64,000 nt of DNA, taken from contig JAVLUZ010000199.1 in assembly GCA_036768485.1 (NCBI GenBank), positions 1 through 64,000 of the forward strand, written 5' to 3'. Under the pieces are notes generated by a model. It saw only the letters and a list, made by a program, of their open reading frames with translations, had not been told where the DNA came from and searched no databases. Numbering within the stretch: the first letter of the stretch is position 1; every line of letters starts with the position of its first letter. This DNA comes from Mermis nigrescens (taxonomy: Eukaryota; Nematoda; Enoplea; Mermithida; Mermithidae). This document shows, in pieces, positions 1 to 9,969 of this stretch. Position numbers and translations under genes: made by a program.

Positions 1-800
1 TTTAGGAGTAAAGTTTTATTTTTCAATTTTAGTGCAATTTCCGATTTCTAGCTGAGTATTTATTGACAATTTTGCTCATTTAACCATTTGAATTTTAATT
101 TACGTCTTTGCTTATTTGCGCGCATTTACTCTCTATGCACGCTCTTTACACTAGAGTTCACACTCCGCTAGACTTAAAATTTTTGATTTAGGCAATATTA
201 CAAATTACGCGCATGGAATACCGGTTACATACTATTTTGACGTCATTTCTTGCCCGCATTTCGCGTTCGAGATTTTAATCTACGTTGCTTTACACTTCAC
301 TTTAAACTGCCAACATTCGTCGTGGCCCTACGCCGCGTTATTCGTACTGATCAATCAAATTTTAGCTGCCCTCATAACGCACGGTTGGTACAAAGAAAAA
401 TACAAAGAAATGTACCCGTCGCAAAGGAAAGCGATAATGCCGTTCGTTTTGTAGACGATGGTGTAAAGTGAATTTCTTGTGACTATCCGTGCTACTTTTT
501 TAAAATGAACGCATTATTAGCATTATTAGTGTTAGCTGTGAAGTGGCGGCTTAGTTTACACTCGCCGAAATCTTATAAGCTTCATCGTAAGTCAAGCGCC
601 CAATTCAGTTGCTTGACTCGACATTGAATCAGTGTAAAGTGAGCCGTTGGCTTTGATGTAAATTTGCCGAATTTCTTTCATATATATTCGCTAGAGCACT
701 TATTTTTGATTGATACACGTGTTGCTGGTATTCGTGCTATGCGTGTTTATACTTATGCATATTTTTTGAGTGATTGATTTCTTTTTTCGTACTCACGAGC
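1..800. other. AT-rich stretch without recognised gene
   Basis: No open frame here looks like a protein I know, and no tandem or inverted repeat stands out. The longest frame (250-471, plus) has no family resemblance and starts with TTG. It is probably intergenic or intronic sequence downstream of the minus-strand kinase gene. Confidence 0.4.
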
Positions 801-802
801 AT

Positions 803-1062
803 AGGTGGGCAGCACCGAAATTTCGGGGTTGGAGTGGAAAAATTTTCAAAGGTTTAAATGGTCTTAAAAGTGGATCCTATGGCGACAAAAACGACCATTT
901 TTCGACGTTTCTCATCGAGCACTTCATCAATGGCATTTAAAAAAGCGCTAAAAGGCAAAAAAAATTTAAAAATTGAATTCTGGGGGTGTATTTTGATTTC
1001 TGAGGGTATTCCAACTTCTGGAGGTGTATACCACCCGGCCCGACCCCCACGCCCACGTGAGT
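803..1062 (+). repeat. Dispersed repeat family A, copy 1
   Basis: This copy begins with GGGCAGCACCGAAATTTCGG and closes near CCCCACGCCCACGTG. Its core is an ACCATTTTTCGACGTTTCTC box, then A-rich sequence, then AATTCTGGGGGT. The same order recurs near 3907, 10428, 11997, 55192 and in reverse near 15650. The outer bases (ACGTGGGC / GCCCACGT) are inverted, so it is probably a non-autonomous DNA element. Both open frames across it are repeat sequence, not genes. Confidence 0.65.
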
Positions 1063-2150
1063 TCACGAGTACACTGATATATTCTTGCTATTGTTTGAGT
1101 GAATTCGGTGTCCAACTTGGTCATTATTTTTCTGTTCAATAGAGCTGCGCTTTGTCGGATTCATTCTTTTTGATTTTACTCAAGTTTTGTCCTTTCATTT
1201 CGCATTATTTCCCTCCATCAGTAAATAGGACGCTGGTAGCGTTTTCTGAAAATTGTTGACTTTAGTTTTAATTTGTTGTATACAGTTTTAGTTAAAGTCG
1301 GAAAACCACTATGCAAACATTATATAGAATCATAACATGAGAGCTTGTAAGCCAAAATTTTGCAACGGCAAAGACGTTTGTCACATTTGTAAAAAACATG
1401 ATTTCAAAAATAAAAGTAAAATTTTAACCAAGTTTAGTAAAAAATGCATAAATTGTCAAAAAACGGGACGGTTAGAAGATTAATGGACAGTCTGATCAGG
1501 TTAAAACAATACGGAATAAAATTTAGGGTTCCATTCTCACCACTGTTTTTTTGTACGAGGCAAAGATTTTTGAGCCCGTACAAAGATTTTCGGAGCATCT
1601 TAAACAGATGTACACAAGACTTTGGGCAAAGCAATAGTAATTTCAACACTTTTCTGAGTATTTTTTAGTAAAATTTCAAAAATTTTAGGCGCTTCGCGCC
1701 GAATATCATAATAACATTATATTTAGCTCCAAGCGCTGGCTTTAAACACTCCAAAATCTATCTTTAAGCATCTTTGTACAGATTTAAGCATCTTTTACAT
1801 CTATTTCTACTGTTTTATAAAGATTTTATGCAGAAAAAAGAACTATTAAACAACTTTCCGTTATTTTCTGCCGTTTGAAGATAAAATTGACTCTTTTATC
1901 TTTTGCGTTGCATTAAATTCATAAGCAAATTGGTGTCTATTATGCGATTCAGTCAGCACATTGCAATCGCTTTATTATTTATAATTGTGGGAGTAACTTA
2001 AGAATATGGTACTTTCAGAATACTAAGAAATAAACTTCAGAAAAGCGAATTTTTTCGCTCAGTACTTAGATACATGTTGAAAGAAAGCGCGGAAAAAAAT
2101 TTCATCCATTTATGATCAATATTACAAAAGCTATGGGTTTCGTTAATTAG
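1063..2150. other. Non-coding stretch with GTACAAAGA-rich repeat
   Basis: No gene is recognised. Around 1530-1640 there is a degenerate repeat with GTACAAAGATTTT words, related to stretches near 3190-3260 and 45590-46010. Short frames on both strands around 1434-1668 are opposite-strand shadows of this repeat. Confidence 0.4.
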
Positions 2151-2156
2151 CCTCTT

Positions 2157-2360
2157 CTCGACCTAAGCAAGCATCTTCTCGACCTAAGTATTTGAAGATT
2201 CAAACAGCTGAATGCAGAATCACATGCAGATACCCAATTTACGTCGACCTAAGCATATGTACATCGACCTAAGCATCTACATCGATCTTAGCATCTATAC
2301 ATCGACCTAAGCATATATACATCGACCTGAGCGGGAGCGACCACGACCTAAGCAGCTTAA
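2157..2360. repeat. Irregular minisatellite, unit near CATCGACCTAAGCAT
   Basis: At least eight copies of the core CGACCTAAGCA occur with variable spacers of about 10-50 bases. A weaker relative lies near 13380-13450. I see no coding potential. Confidence 0.6.
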
Positions 2361-2791
2361 AACACCTTTTTAGATATACTAAGCCTTAGCCTAAGTATAA
2401 TAGAAGCAAAAAGTTAGATTTTTCTATATCTTGTCAAGTAAAACCGAAAAAAACATGCAAAAAATATGAAAATTTTTTAAATTTTTTTAAATTTCAAACA
2501 GCTTTTCGCGCCTTTTTACTTTCTTCTTCATTGCTATGCTTCCTACGTAATTTCAGCCCATATTATTCATTTCTGACAAATGTGTAAGTCCTTGGATCGA
2601 GCCAGTTTAATCGTCCCACCCAATACTCACATAGAGAGTTTGCCTGCAATTTTGCAAGTATGGCTCAGATTTCCATCAAATTTTTTTCCGCGCTTCAATT
2701 TATCATGTTCTACCATTTTGGCATTCCATGTTCGTTTTGCTCCTTTTCTAAAAGTACCATATTCTTAAGTTTAGCCATAATTGTGTAACAC

Positions 2792-2981
2792 CGAGGGGCG
2801 GATTTAGGGGGGGGGGCGGCCGCCCCCTTAGCCCAAAAAAAGTGCGAAAAAATTAAGCATTTTTGAGCGATTTTTGCGATTTTCGGGTTAAAACGGCTAA
2901 TTTTTCCGCCCAAGTCGGGGTTCCGCCCCCCCTTCGGGGTACCGCCCCCCCCCCCTTAGGAAAATCCTAGATCCGCCACTG
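2792..2981. mobile_element. hAT-like MITE with 8-bp target duplication
   Basis: A 190-bp insertion is flanked by TGTAACAC on both sides (2784-2791 and 2982-2989), which is the 8-bp duplication expected of hAT elements. The right end reads CCTAGATCCGCCACTG and the left end carries its degenerate inverse GGGGCGGATTTAGG. G and C runs lie just inside each end. The same CAGTGGCGGAT terminus appears near 15240, 16190, 17570 and 55935. It has no transposase and is non-autonomous. Confidence 0.7.
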
Positions 2982-3730
2982 TGTAACACAAGTTATTTCA
3001 ACTTACTGAGTCGAATTTTATGTGTAATTTCAACCTAAGACTCATGAAAAATTTTAGCGTTTCGGGCCGCACTAATATAACCAGCTGAATTTAGGACAAA
3101 GTTACACCCTTTGCGAAGCGTGCGGGTCACGGATAACAATCTAGTAGTATGTAAAAATGTGTACATTCAATTAGCATATCTATACGTTATATGTGCAAAA
3201 AATTTTCGCTCGCTACAAAGACTCCTGGGGATCTTTGTACATGTAAAGAGGCTCGTACAAAAAACAGCGATTCTCACTTCCAAAAAGTAACCAAAAAATA
3301 ATGAAATGTTAAAGTTGGCCAGTGAACAAAGTCAAAGTTATTTTCTAAGGACGAAAATAGAAAAACGATACTTTTACGCTGTCAATTGCTTTTTTCTATT
3401 ACTGGCCTTGAATAACCGATTTTAAGACTGGAGCAGACACAAAAGTGTTCTAAAAGCTGAAAATATGGTTCATTGCGACTATAAATTTAGACAACAATAA
3501 TCGCATGTTAGAACAAAATGATAAACCAAGTATTTTCAAATGGGACAACATTTTTCTATTTAGACAACGAAGGTTCTTATCCAAATAAGGATATCGAAAA
3601 TTAGCGTGACTGCGAAAAGTATAGAATAACGGAAATAGCAACCGATTTTTCTTTAGAATGCTGACGGGTCCTATGAGCCGAAATCGCTAAAGATAGCAAA
3701 GCAAATTCGATTCAGTAGGTAATAGTTTTG

Positions 3731-3843
3731 AAAAATGAGCTTGTTAAGCGATAGTTGTAAACCAAGAGAAACTTAAAGTTTAAACAAAACTTTAAGATTT
3801 CTCTTGGTTTATTATTTCCTAACAAGCTCATTTTTCAAAATTC
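3731..3843. repeat. Perfect-looking inverted repeat (hairpin)
   Basis: TTTTGAAAAATGAGCTTGTT at the left is repeated in inverse at the right, and the inner arms CCAAGAGAAA / TTTCTCTTGG and AACTTAAAGTTT / AAACTTTAAG also pair. The loop is only a few bases. It is a recent foldback or MITE, or a strong transcript hairpin. No gene contains it. Confidence 0.7.
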
Positions 3844-3906
3844 GATTCAGGCGGTCTATCGATTTTGATAGTCTTCCAGATTCTCTGTGAGAGGTTATAA
3901 GACCAT

Positions 3907-4152
3907 ACGTGGGCAGCAAGAAAATTCTGGGGGGTGCAAGATTTTTTAAAGGTCAAAAAATGGCCTCAAAAATGAGGGTATGGCGAAAAACACCATTTTT
4001 CGACGTTTCTCATCAAGCACTATCCATTGACATCAAAAAATTGCGAAAAAAAGGAAAAAAAATTTTAAAAATTGAATTCTAGGGGTATTTTGATTTTTTG
4101 GGGGTATTTTGGTTTCTGGGGGTGCATACCCCCCCAACCTTCCCCCCGCCAC
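3907..4152 (+). repeat. Dispersed repeat family A, copy 2
   Basis: This copy has the same order as the copy at 803: GGGCAGCA, AAATTCTGGGG, the ACCATTTTTCGACGTTTCTC box, GAATTCTAGGGGTATTTTG, and a C-rich close. The minus-strand frame across it (4033-4323) is an artefact of the repeat. Confidence 0.65.
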
Positions 4153-4489
4153 ATGGTGTGGTTGTGATGCTTCGTGCATGGCTTTAAAGTATCCGCGTTC
4201 TTCCGCTAATTTAAGCAAATAATCATCTCGATATACGTTGGGCGGAGGCGGCAACTTCAATTGATTCTCGTTTTTCGTCACGTTTTCTAAAATATTCCAT
4301 TTTATAAATTCAAATAAAGTCAAATATCTCTCAAACTTTCTTCATTTACAAAGAAAGGTTTTAGCTATTCAGAATTTACTGGCTGCATGGAATTTTATGA
4401 AGAACAATGTTTCACAAATAAACATTGCGATTAAAAATAATATATCACTTAATCGATTTAGAGTGATAAAATATAGTGTTGTAAAAGAT

Positions 4490-4645
4490 GAGGATTTTTT
4501 GCAAGATAAAAGATAAAGATAAAGTTGAAATTTATAATTTAGAAGATAAAGATAAAGATAAAGATAAAAAATTAAGAAAGATAAAGATAAAGATAATTTG
4601 CAAGATAAAGGAATCAAAAAGATAAAGATAAAGATAAAGTGTAAA
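4490..4645. repeat. GATAAA microsatellite-bearing repeat
   Basis: Runs of AGATAA/GATAAA are broken by three unique joints. The same joints occur in inverse order at about 13597-13790, so this is a dispersed unit of about 160 bp and not a simple slippage tract. It lies just upstream of the C2H2 gene at 4706. Confidence 0.65.
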
Positions 4646-4705
4646 TATGGTCGCTTGGACCTAGGAGAATGATGTAATGTGAAGTGCAATAAACGAGAGT
4701 GGGTG

Positions 4706-5512
4706 ATGGAAAATAGCCAAAGGCATTACTGCGCACTGTGCAGCACATGTGCAACACGTATTTATAAAAACATCGGATCTGAATATGGCAGTCATTTGGT
4801 GTCTTTGGCCGAGTTAGACATGGTTGTTCTATGCACACTGTGCAACAAAACATTGTCAAATAATTTTACATTAAAGAGGCATCATCAGCTATTACACCCC
4901 TTAATGGATACAGCAAACAGTGACACAGAAGATGACAAAACAGTCACTTCAGAAGAAGAAGGTGAGGAAGAAGGCAAACGGGAAAAACGAGGAATAGAGG
5001 AGAAAGAGGAAGACCAAGAGGGTTCTGAGGACGAAGAAAGATCAGACAATATTTCGGATAGTGATGATGAGCCTGATATCAAAAGTGGTTGGAAGAATGA
5101 ATTCTGGCGGGCAATAATGGAGAATGCTGTACGAGACATGGCAGTTATTCCAGATACTGCTGAAAAACTGAGCAACCCACCCTTCTTCAACGCTTTTTTG
5201 TCAAAGCTTTACGAAAATTATGATGAACATGTTTTCCTGCAAAAAGCGTTGGAAGAAAGTGATCTAGATACAAAACTGTCTGCAACGGCAGACTTTTTTA
5301 AATCAAAGATGAACTTTGGGGGTACTGAAGCAATTAAGATGGCGTGGAATTCTCGAAAGCATCTATTCAAGAAACTTATCAGTAAAAATGCCGATATCCT
5401 GTCTGATGAATTACAAGAAAGGCAAGAAGATAATGAAGATACGAGTGAAATTCCAAACAGTCGAGAAACAACGTCAGTCCAAGACTGCAATGATATGCTA
5501 AAAAGATATTGA
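4706..5512 (+). CDS. Acidic C2H2 zinc-finger protein, unrecognised family
   Basis: This is an uninterrupted frame of 268 residues from the first ATG (4706); an in-frame GTG lies 27 bases upstream. Near residues 48-68 there is one C2H2 finger (CTLCNKTL, then KRHHQLLH), preceded by a Cys-rich start (CALCSTC). Residues of about 75-125 are a Glu/Asp/Ser tract. The C-terminal half is helical, with aromatic and charged spacing (WKNEFWRAIMENAVRDM, then KMAWNSRKHLFKKLISKN). A single finger plus an acidic linker suggests a nucleic-acid-binding or regulatory protein, possibly from a mobile element, but I do not recognise the family. It could continue in an unseen exon because the stop lies in a low-complexity tail. 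Confidence 0.6.
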   Translation: MENSQRHYCALCSTCATRIYKNIGSEYGSHLVSLAELDMVVLCTLCNKTLSNNFTLKRHHQLLHPLMDTANSDTEDDKTVTSEEEGEEEGKREKRGIEEKEEDQEGSEDEERSDNISDSDDEPDIKSGWKNEFWRAIMENAVRDMAVIPDTAEKLSNPPFFNAFLSKLYENYDEHVFLQKALEESDLDTKLSATADFFKSKMNFGGTEAIKMAWNSRKHLFKKLISKNADILSDELQERQEDNEDTSEIPNSRETTSVQDCNDMLKRY

Positions 5513-6585
5513 AAGCTAAAGATTTTCGATTAACAGGATAAATTATCAAAAGGTGTTATATCTGCGTCTATGAAATATATGGCTGATTGCACAATCATAT
5601 GTATCACTCACTTTACTGTGCAATGTTCCATTACTTAGCTGAAAAGTAAAAAAACTAGGTGAAGAAAGTGACAATGTCATGATAATGAACCTAAGATTAT
5701 TCACATGAAAAAGATAACATTCTAAAAGTGATAATAGCTTCTAGGACCCGGTACAGCTCCAGAGAATAGGTACTTTGCATCCACTTTGTGCACTGATGTG
5801 CCACAATGTGCGATTATTAAACTGCACTGTGTTGCACAGTGCACTGCTCACTTACGCACACTCGGTAGCTGGGCGGTATACAGTGCGGGCAGTTAATTTT
5901 TTGTATTTTCTTATGCCTTAACTAGAACCCCCAGAATTTGATCGCTGCCCTTGTGTGCTTACGCGCCTCTTGATGAATTAGTGAACAGGCACTATTTTGA
6001 ATAAAAATTATGCCCTATTTACTACTTTACAAGCATGACGTTCACAATTTCTTTGTATTAATTGCCTTAATTCGTATTTTGTTTATTTTTATTATATTGA
6101 TGGCCCCCTGCTGAAGAAGCATACTACATCTTCCAATGACAAAGATATTAGTAAAAATTCGTCTTCCTCAAATTTCGTTGTTAAAGCGCTTAGCTTAAGG
6201 CGATTGGGAATTTCACCAAAGAAAATACTGTTTTCTTAACGGGCCTTGATAATCCTTCGAGAAAAATGCAGTACTAGACTAGATATAGCTCGTATTGATT
6301 TAGAGCTGCATTTTATCGCTCGTATAAATGCATGCAATTTTTAATTCATCATTTTTTCTGCAAATATAGCTACCATCGCTTATTTGTACTGCTATAGTGT
6401 ACGCGACGCATGCAGGCATTGATAGATTATTTCTTATCTACTAAATAAAGAGGCAATGAAACAGCTAATAATGTGTCAACGTTTAGCTCGTTTTCCAAAA
6501 TTACAACGGTTGCCTCACGATTTTGAGTCAACATGACCTTGTTTATGAAATTTGAAAACTGCCTGAAGCATCGATGCTTTTGAAG
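5513..6585. other. Non-coding stretch with GTGCACTGT-rich palindromic words
   Basis: No gene is recognised. Around 5770-5870 there are clustered words such as TGTGCCACAATGTGCG and TTGCACAGTGCACTG. They resemble words inside the start of the neighbouring C2H2 gene (4730-4850). This may be a mobile-element end, but I could not define a boundary. Confidence 0.35.
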
Positions 6586-6599
6586 AAACTAATGAACAC

Positions 6600-6895
6600 T
6601 TTAACTTTTTTCGCAATTATGTCAGCTTCTTTCGATCTTATTATCTATCTTATTTCATGTAGCGCGCATTCCATGACCCTAGCTCCGTTTTTTAGGTTTT
6701 TTGCGTGACCTATTAAACTTTTTTTGACAAAAATTACATTTTCTCTTTTTGATCTTGGCAAGCTTAAAAGAGTAATCATGTACCACTTAAAATTTTTTCG
6801 CAATTACGTCAGTTTCTTTCGATCTTCTTATCTATCTTATTCTATGTAGCGTGCATTAAAAACTATGACCCTAGCTCCGTTGTTTAAGTTTTTTT
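6600..6895. repeat. Two direct repeats of about 100 bp upstream of the PC4-like gene
   Basis: Copies at about 6602-6705 and 6790-6895 share TTTTTTCGCAATTA, GTCAG.TTCTTTCGATCTT and ATGACCCTAGCTCCGTT in the same order. They lie 90-390 bases before the start codon at 6988, so they may be promoter repeats of that gene or the border of an element that carried it. Confidence 0.6.
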
Positions 6896-6987
6896 GAGTA
6901 AACAGAAAAAAGTTTCATGTTATTCAGCTATAACTTCCATTTTGCATTATTACTCCGCTTGGCGCTTTTTTCTGGTACTATTCGAAA

Positions 6988-7909
6988 ATGAACGAGCCTC
7001 AGAATAAGCGCTACGATTTTACACTTGGGGATAACGTTTACTGCTTAGTGTCTACTTGGAACGACTTTGCGAATATTAGCTTCAGAATATGCAAGAAGTA
7101 CGGCACGAGATTGACCTTATACCCAACGAATCAAGGGGTCAATCTAATGAGTCGGCAGTACCAGAATTTGGTGGATGCTTCGCCGTTAATTTCGAACGCC
7201 CTATTATTTAATTTTCGGCTTGACCCTATTGACCTCACGTACGGTCTGATAGCCTCGGTCGAAACAGGAACACTCGATAAAAAAATTTTATGCCTGAAAA
7301 ACTCGGACAAAGGACGTGAAATTGTGCTAAAGCCGGAACAATTTTATGAGTGGCAGCGCCAACGAGGCGAAATCGTGGAGGCCATCGAAAAACTGGGAGG
7401 TAAGGAAAACTTTTAGCTTCGAAAAACACTTGTTTTATAATTTTTTGTGTTTTGGTAGCATAAATTTTTTAAGCATTTTTTTGCATTGAAGGTACTTAAT
7501 ACGCTTAAGGTATATATTTATTGATTAAATAAATGTTTTATAACGCTAATTTATATTTTTTTAAATAATATATACTAAATATTATAAAAACTAAATACAA
7601 CTATTATGCTTCGAAAATATACACGTATTTGCACGTAAATTTGATACATTTTTCCTAAAACCAATAATCAAATATGCGCGTTGAATTTTACGAGTTTTAA
7701 AGATTTTTTCTCGAAAAATGCAAATTTTAGTCGGGCCACTAGACTGTCCTGACGATATCTTAACGATACGCGATCCAGTCGAAAATATCTTCGAAAGTAT
7801 TGCGACTAGTGGTACGTTCGACGATCCCAAATTGCTTGAAGACGCGCAAAGTTTTGATTCTAGCGATTCTGAAATCCCTACAACATCCGGCGAGGCTTTT
7901 AAAAAATGA
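6988..7909 (+). CDS. PC4-like ssDNA-binding protein, free-standing relative of the Polinton gene
   Basis: There are two exons, 6988-7399 and 7731-7909, with a GTAAGG donor and a TTTTAG acceptor. They join in phase for 196 residues. The first half (YDFTLGDNVYCLVSTWNDFANI, with the motif continuing through YPTNQGVNLM) has the strand order and GISL-type signature of the PC4/p15 ssDNA-binding domain. It aligns along its length with the minus-strand gene at 19252-21071 in the Polinton: both have a first exon of exactly 412 bases ending in phase 1. The C-terminal exon is acidic and serine-rich, as in the Polinton copy, but the two middle exons are missing. It could be a domesticated Polinton gene or a relic of a second element. 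The PC4 assignment is by motif only. Confidence 0.6.
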
Positions 7910-8382
7910 TCGGTGTTGCTTAATAAGTAGTGGGTAGTGAATCTTAAATTCGTATATTTTAGCGAGGCGATGAATAGTTATTAGTTTTTTTATTACTCGG
8001 CAAATCATAATAATATTGTTATTATTCGCTGATATTTACTTATTTTATGTACGTAGAGCAATGAACCAATATATATATTTAAATCAATAGAGTAAAAATT
8101 TATATATTTAGATATTACATGCGCGCATATTTAGCGTTATCCTACACAGTGATTAAATAATTAAATTCGCGGACTCTAATTTTCTTTTACAAATCAGGCG
8201 TTATTTAATGCATTTCTATTCATTGTAATTTAAATTTGTGTTATTTGTGCTTTTTGACCTTATGAACATTTTTCGCACGTTCTGGGAGTCTACCGATTCT
8301 TGAGAGTTTAGATTTCCACGCCCATAATTTTAATTTTTATCCAAATTGGGGGTTGCGCATATAATTAGTCGCAAGCATTATG

Positions 8383-8765
8383 CGTACATAATTTTAGCGC
8401 ACTTTGACCGTTTCTCCGATAATCCGGGGGTCAGAAAGCTTAGTAGTCATTAAACGTGTACGTACATAATTTTAGCGCTCTGTGACCGTTTCTCCGATAA
8501 TCCGGGGGTCAAAAAGCTTAGTAGTCATTAAACGTGTACGTACATAATTTTAGCGCAATGCGAATCTCGGTCCGGGGGCTAGAAAGCTTAGCGGTCATTA
8601 AACAAATACGCTACATAATTTGTACGCGATTCATCCCCTAATATCGATACACGGGCCATAAAGCTTAGTAGTGTGTTTACATAATTATGCACAATGCGAA
8701 TCTCGATCCGGGGGCCAGAATGCTTTGTATGTACATAATTTTAGCGCAATGTAACAAATCGATTA
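8383..8765. repeat. Tandem repeat, unit about 79 bp, five to six copies
   Basis: Each unit has GTACATAATTTTAGCGC, then CCGGGGG, AGAAAGCTTAG and GTCATTAAAC. The first two units are nearly identical and later ones are shortened and diverged. It begins about 470 bases after the stop of the PC4-like gene. Confidence 0.75.
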
Positions 8766-8869
8766 ATCCGATTATCCTATTCGGGGGCAGATTTATGGAC
8801 TCACCCCTAATTTGGGGTGAGAAGGGGCGCAAAGCCGAAAGGTACCGTGGCTTCACTTCGGGGCTATAA

Positions 8870-9965
8870 TGACGTCAGTTTGCTTGCTTGATCGTAATAC
8901 GTCATAATTTCGTATCTAGTGCATGTGCACTTAGCAGGCATCCTTCATCATATACCCCCAGGGTACCGTCAGTTACTACTCGTCGTGCTAACAGCCGAAA
9001 TTTTCATTAGCACGAGGCAACTTTCATTTGCGTGGCGCTAAAAAAACCATGCTATAAACATAAGTAGAAGTACATAATCGTATTCTCATTCTGATCATGG
9101 GCCCTTCCTTCTACCAATAAAATCGCGCCACACATGAGCGTGGGGGTTCGGTAGGGGATTGAAGGAAACCCTATGATTCCAAAACTCATAAAAATGTAGC
9201 TTACGTTAAACTCCTAGAATTGAATTTTCGGCATATTTGTAGAGGCTTTTTGGACTTTTGCCTCATCCACACTCCCAGAATTTGGTCACTGTCCATGTAT
9301 GGTTAAACGATGAATATTGGCCACTTTGAACAAATTTTTAAAATCCTTAGAGGGAATTTCCGAGGAAACACACATTCTGAATAATTACATTAGCACCGCG
9401 CATGGGCCTAGGAAACTAGTAGTTGTGGAGCCCTGACAATCGAAGGACCCTCCCTGAATCCGACAGCCTCTAGAAATAATGGACCCTTGACAACCCGAAA
9501 GACCCTTCCTGAATCTGATAGCCCCCTAGAAATAAACTTTAAAGTTTTTTTTGAAGTTCGTGGTGATTTTTTTTATGATAACAGATAGAGCTCGGCGATA
9601 AACGTCAAAAAATTTGATGTTTTATCATTCATAATATCAATTTTTCGGCACTTTTTCTCCTTCTAAAATTTCTGTAACCGCCCCCCTCCCCACCCCTGCC
9701 CCCAAATTTTATCGCTGTCCATTTCATAACAAGTTTGATTAAGGAATGCGGACAACAACACGAAATTTATCTATTTACATGTCGCACTAGTAAATTTGTA
9801 TGTTTTAATTTTCCTTTATTAGTTGTTGATTGCTATTTTTTATGATATTCTTTTTCTATTTTATTTCACTTTTAATTTTATAATTTTATATTTTATCTGT
9901 ATCCAAATTAATCGGTTTTTAAGTTTTATTGACAATATTGTTTTGCATATTGATAATTATCAGAC
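8870..9965. other. Non-coding stretch with decayed repeats
   Basis: No gene is seen. CCCCCAGAATTTGG-type words at about 9280 and 9700 are remnants of the dispersed repeats. The frame at 9823-10095 (plus) runs opposite a real kinase exon and is its shadow. Confidence 0.4.
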
Positions 9966-9969
9966 GAAC

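Noticed and set aside
854..1142. Open frames of 70-94 residues on both strands
   Set aside because: They lie entirely in a family A repeat and change frame between copies.
8383..8765. CRISPR-like spaced repeat
   Set aside because: Repeats are continuous and degenerate with no unique spacers, and the DNA is eukaryotic.
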